Below are positions 62,074-64,000 of a stretch of 64,000 bases of DNA, in pieces. The first letter of the stretch is position 1. Every line of letters begins with the position of its first letter. The stretch is taken from NCBI GenBank assembly GCA_900112325.1, contig FOLJ01000014.1:124001-188000 (forward strand), written 5' to 3'. Made by a program: the position numbers and the translations under genes. The notes under the pieces were generated by a model that had not been told where the DNA came from, made no database searches, and saw nothing but the letters and a program-made list of their open reading frames with translations. The stretch is from Micromonospora sediminimaris (lineage in GTDB: Bacteria > Actinomycetota > Actinomycetes > Mycobacteriales > Micromonosporaceae).

Positions 62074-63069
62074 GTGAACAGCCAGGAACCGCTCACCCAG
62101 CAGGAGGTGCAGGGCTTCGCCGCCTTGGCCGCCCGGCTGGCCGAGAACGTCAACACGGTGGTGCTCGGCAAACCGCAGGTGGTGCGGCTGGCGTTGACCG
62201 CGTTGTTCGCCCAGGGGCACGTGTTGCTGGAGGACGTGCCCGGGGTGGGCAAGACGACCCTGGCCCGGGCGATCGCGGCGACGGTGAAGGGGCAGTGGCG
62301 GCGGATCCAGTTCACGCCGGACCTGCTGCCCTCCGACGTGTCCGGGGTGACAATTTTCAACCAGGCCACCCGGGGCTTCGAGTTCCACCCGGGCCCGGTG
62401 TTCGCCAACATCGTCATCGCCGACGAGATCAACCGGGCGTCGCCGAAGACGCAGTCGGCGCTGCTGGAGGTGATGGAGGAGCGGACGGTCACCGTGGACG
62501 GGGTGCGGCATCCGGTGCCGCAGCCGTTCCTGGTGGTGGCCACCCAGAACCCGGTGGAGATGGACGGCACGTACCGGCTGCCCGAGGCCCAACTGGACCG
62601 GTTCCTGGTGAAGTTGTCGGTGGGGTATCCGGACGAGTCGGTGGAGGTGGAGGTGCTGCGCGGGGCGACGGTCCGCTCTCCCGAGGCGCTCGCGGCGGTG
62701 ACCGACACCGCCACCGTCGGCGAGATGGTCCGGATGGCCCGGCGGGTGCACATCGCCGAGCCGTTGTACGCGTACGCGGTGCGGCTGGCGGCGGCCACGC
62801 GCACCCATCCGCAGGTCCGGGTCGGGGTCAGTCCACGCGGGGTGATCGCGTTGACCCGAGCGGCGTGCGCGTACGCGTTGATCGACGGCCGGGGCTGGAT
62901 CATGCCGGAGGATCTGAAGACGCTCACCGAGCCGGTCTTCGCCCACCGGCTGCTGCTCACTCCTGACGCCCAGGTACGGGGGGTGACCACTGCGGACGTG
63001 CTGCGGCAGGCGGTCGCCTCGGTGCCGGTGCCGCTGCCGTCGGGCCAGCCGGCCCCGGCGCACCACTGA
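62074..63069 (+). CDS. moxR: MoxR family AAA+ ATPase
   Basis: A 331-residue AAA+ protein: HVLLEDVPGVGKTTLARAI (Walker A, about 49-67), FTPDLLPSDVSGV, IVIADEINRASPKTQSALLE (Walker B), VVATQNPVEMDGTYRLPEAQ and the sensor-2 VGVSPRGVIALTRA. MoxR ATPases act as chaperones for the maturation of complexes, often with the DUF58 and VWA proteins encoded next to them, as here. The GTG at 62074 has GAGGAG eight bases upstream. It precedes the DUF58 gene by 15 bases. Confidence 0.95.
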   Translation: MNSQEPLTQQEVQGFAALAARLAENVNTVVLGKPQVVRLALTALFAQGHVLLEDVPGVGKTTLARAIAATVKGQWRRIQFTPDLLPSDVSGVTIFNQATRGFEFHPGPVFANIVIADEINRASPKTQSALLEVMEERTVTVDGVRHPVPQPFLVVATQNPVEMDGTYRLPEAQLDRFLVKLSVGYPDESVEVEVLRGATVRSPEALAAVTDTATVGEMVRMARRVHIAEPLYAYAVRLAAATRTHPQVRVGVSPRGVIALTRAACAYALIDGRGWIMPEDLKTLTEPVFAHRLLLTPDAQVRGVTTADVLRQAVASVPVPLPSGQPAPAHH

Positions 63070-63084
63070 CCGGCGAGGTCTGGC

Positions 63085-64000
63085 GTGGGGATCACCGCCC
63101 GGGGCATCGGTCTGCTCGTCGCGGCCGTGCTGCTGCTGGGGGCGGGTTTCCGGTTCGGGTACCCGGAGTTGACGCTGCTCGGCGCGGCGGCGAGCACCGC
63201 GCTGGCGGTCGCTCTGGTCGCCGCGGCCCGGCGGCCCCGGCTGCGGGTGGCCCGGCAGGCCGACCCGGATCGGGTGGCCCGGGGCGAGCCGGCCACGATG
63301 ACGTTGACCGTACGCAATGCGGGACGGGTGGGGGCGGCGAGCATGCTGGCCACCGACCGCTGCGGTGGCCGGATGGTGCCGGTGCCGGTGCCGGTGCTGC
63401 GGCTGCGACCCGGCGCGGACACCACTGTCAGTTATCCGGTGCCGACGAGCCGACGCGGGGTGGTGCCGGTGGGGCCGTTGCGGGTGACCCGCCGCGACCC
63501 GCTCGGCCTGGTGGTGCTGGCCCGTTCCTACGGCGATGTGGTGCCGGTGTGGGTGCACCCGCGGATCCATCCGCTGCGGGCGGTGCCCACCGGCGCGGGA
63601 CGCAGTCTCGACGGGCGGGTCGACGCGGTGCCGCACGGTTCGATCACCTTCGACTCGTTGCGGGAGTACGTCGTCGGCGACGAGCTTCGTCGCGTCCACT
63701 GGCGCACCAGCGCCCGGGTCGGTGAGCTGATGGTGCGGGAGAACGTGGACACCAGTCTGCCCCGGATCGTGGTCCTGCTCGACAACCGGTCCAGCGCGCA
63801 TCCGGACCGGGTCGGCGGGGTAGCGGAGTCGTTCGAATCGGCCTGTGAGGCGGCGGCGTCGGTGGTCACCGCGGCGGTCCGCGAGGACCTGCCGGTGGTA
63901 CTGCTGTTCGTCGCCGCCGAGGACACCTCCGCCGGATCGGGCGGCACCGGTCCGGGCCGGACGGCGACGGGCGGTGGTGGGGCGGGCGGCACCGGGCGGG
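63085..64000 (+). CDS. DUF58 domain protein, 3'-truncated by window edge
   Basis: The frame is open from the GTG at 63085 to the end of the window (305 codons). Two hydrophobic helices near the N-terminus (RGIGLLVAAVLLLGAGF and ASTALAVALVAAA) are followed by beta-rich sequence. The DUF58 core then appears: LREYVVGDELRRVHWRTSAR followed by GELMVREN and a VWA-like IVVLLDN. DUF58 proteins pair with MoxR ATPases. The stop codon lies beyond the window. Confidence 0.9.
   Translation, partial: MGITARGIGLLVAAVLLLGAGFRFGYPELTLLGAAASTALAVALVAAARRPRLRVARQADPDRVARGEPATMTLTVRNAGRVGAASMLATDRCGGRMVPVPVPVLRLRPGADTTVSYPVPTSRRGVVPVGPLRVTRRDPLGLVVLARSYGDVVPVWVHPRIHPLRAVPTGAGRSLDGRVDAVPHGSITFDSLREYVVGDELRRVHWRTSARVGELMVRENVDTSLPRIVVLLDNRSSAHPDRVGGVAESFESACEAAASVVTAAVREDLPVVLLFVAAEDTSAGSGGTGPGRTATGGGGAGGTGR

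Noticed and set aside
60048..63801. Very long open frames on the minus strand (over 500 codons) opposite the Fn3, MoxR and DUF58 genes
   Set aside because: They mirror the high-GC codon bias of the plus-strand genes, have no recognisable domain (only Arg/Pro/His-rich sequence) and would imply antisense proteins over a strongly supported MoxR.

Overview
The window is high-GC actinobacterial DNA. Codon use, the many GTG starts, the 4-base ATGA/GTGA stop-start overlaps and the right-hand Fn3 / MoxR / DUF58 locus all suggest a Micromonospora-type member of the Micromonosporaceae. All gene names come from motif recognition by eye; no database search was run. Most of the window (about 1-56 kb) looks accessory. 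It holds conflict, regulatory and small metabolic modules, remnants of insertion sequences and a decayed biosynthetic gene. The last 8 kb, right of a tRNA-Leu(GAG) at 56274-56357, looks like conserved chromosome.

Layout. 0-4 kb: 3' end of an HNH nuclease, a PD-(D/E)XK-like protein, an APH(6)-type kinase, a small membrane protein and a DUF1963 protein. 4.4-8.2 kb: an Hsp70-like membrane protein followed by a membrane-anchored BTAD regulator. 8.5-11.7 kb: a formyltransferase followed by an NB-ARC/TPR STAND protein; this operon and the Hsp70 operon share a 15-nt upstream motif. 13.7-18.3 kb: a tightly coupled minus-strand operon of small proteins, a GPP34 protein, an APC permease and two GNATs, ending at a strong hairpin. 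18.7-21.3 kb: a hypothetical, a Cys-containing small protein, an HD hydrolase and a translationally coupled APH-like kinase with altered catalytic residues. 21.4-25.1 kb: an EACC1-like small protein and a TPR-CHAT protease. 25.4-26.9 kb: a DUF6244-like protein, an SCP1.201-like deaminase toxin and Imm1-type immunity. 27.1-31.0 kb: two XRE regulators, CutA and a 2'-5' RNA ligase-like protein.

31.9-54.7 kb is the centrepiece, a defence island with two divergent cores. The left arm (minus strand) encodes a NERD-helicase, a DrmA-like helicase, a DrmB-like DUF1998 protein and a minimal SF1 helicase, joined by three GTGA overlaps. The right arm (plus strand) encodes a Z1 ATPase, a DUF4420-like PD-(D/E)XK nuclease, a GHKL ATPase and two uncharacterised proteins, joined by four 4-base overlaps. 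Between them lie a group-2-like sigma-70 factor, a Vsr mismatch endonuclease, a MORC/MutL-like GHKL ATPase and a C5-cytosine methyltransferase. The methyltransferase carries a C-terminal HhH-GPD-type DNA glycosylase domain with an endonuclease III-type iron-sulfur cysteine loop. A further GHKL ATPase, AT-richer than its neighbours, sits at the left edge. The inferred logic is as follows: the methyltransferase marks self DNA; Vsr and the fused glycosylase protect the host from 5mC-deamination T:G mismatches; the GHKL, Z1, PD-(D/E)XK and DrmAB parts recognise or destroy unmodified DNA; and the sigma factor may control expression.

54.7-56.3 kb contains decayed IS3- and IS5-type transposases, then the tRNA-Leu with a hairpin terminator. 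56.5-64 kb holds a TPR/Pro-rich membrane protein, an Fn3 protein, MoxR and the start of a DUF58 protein that runs off the window.
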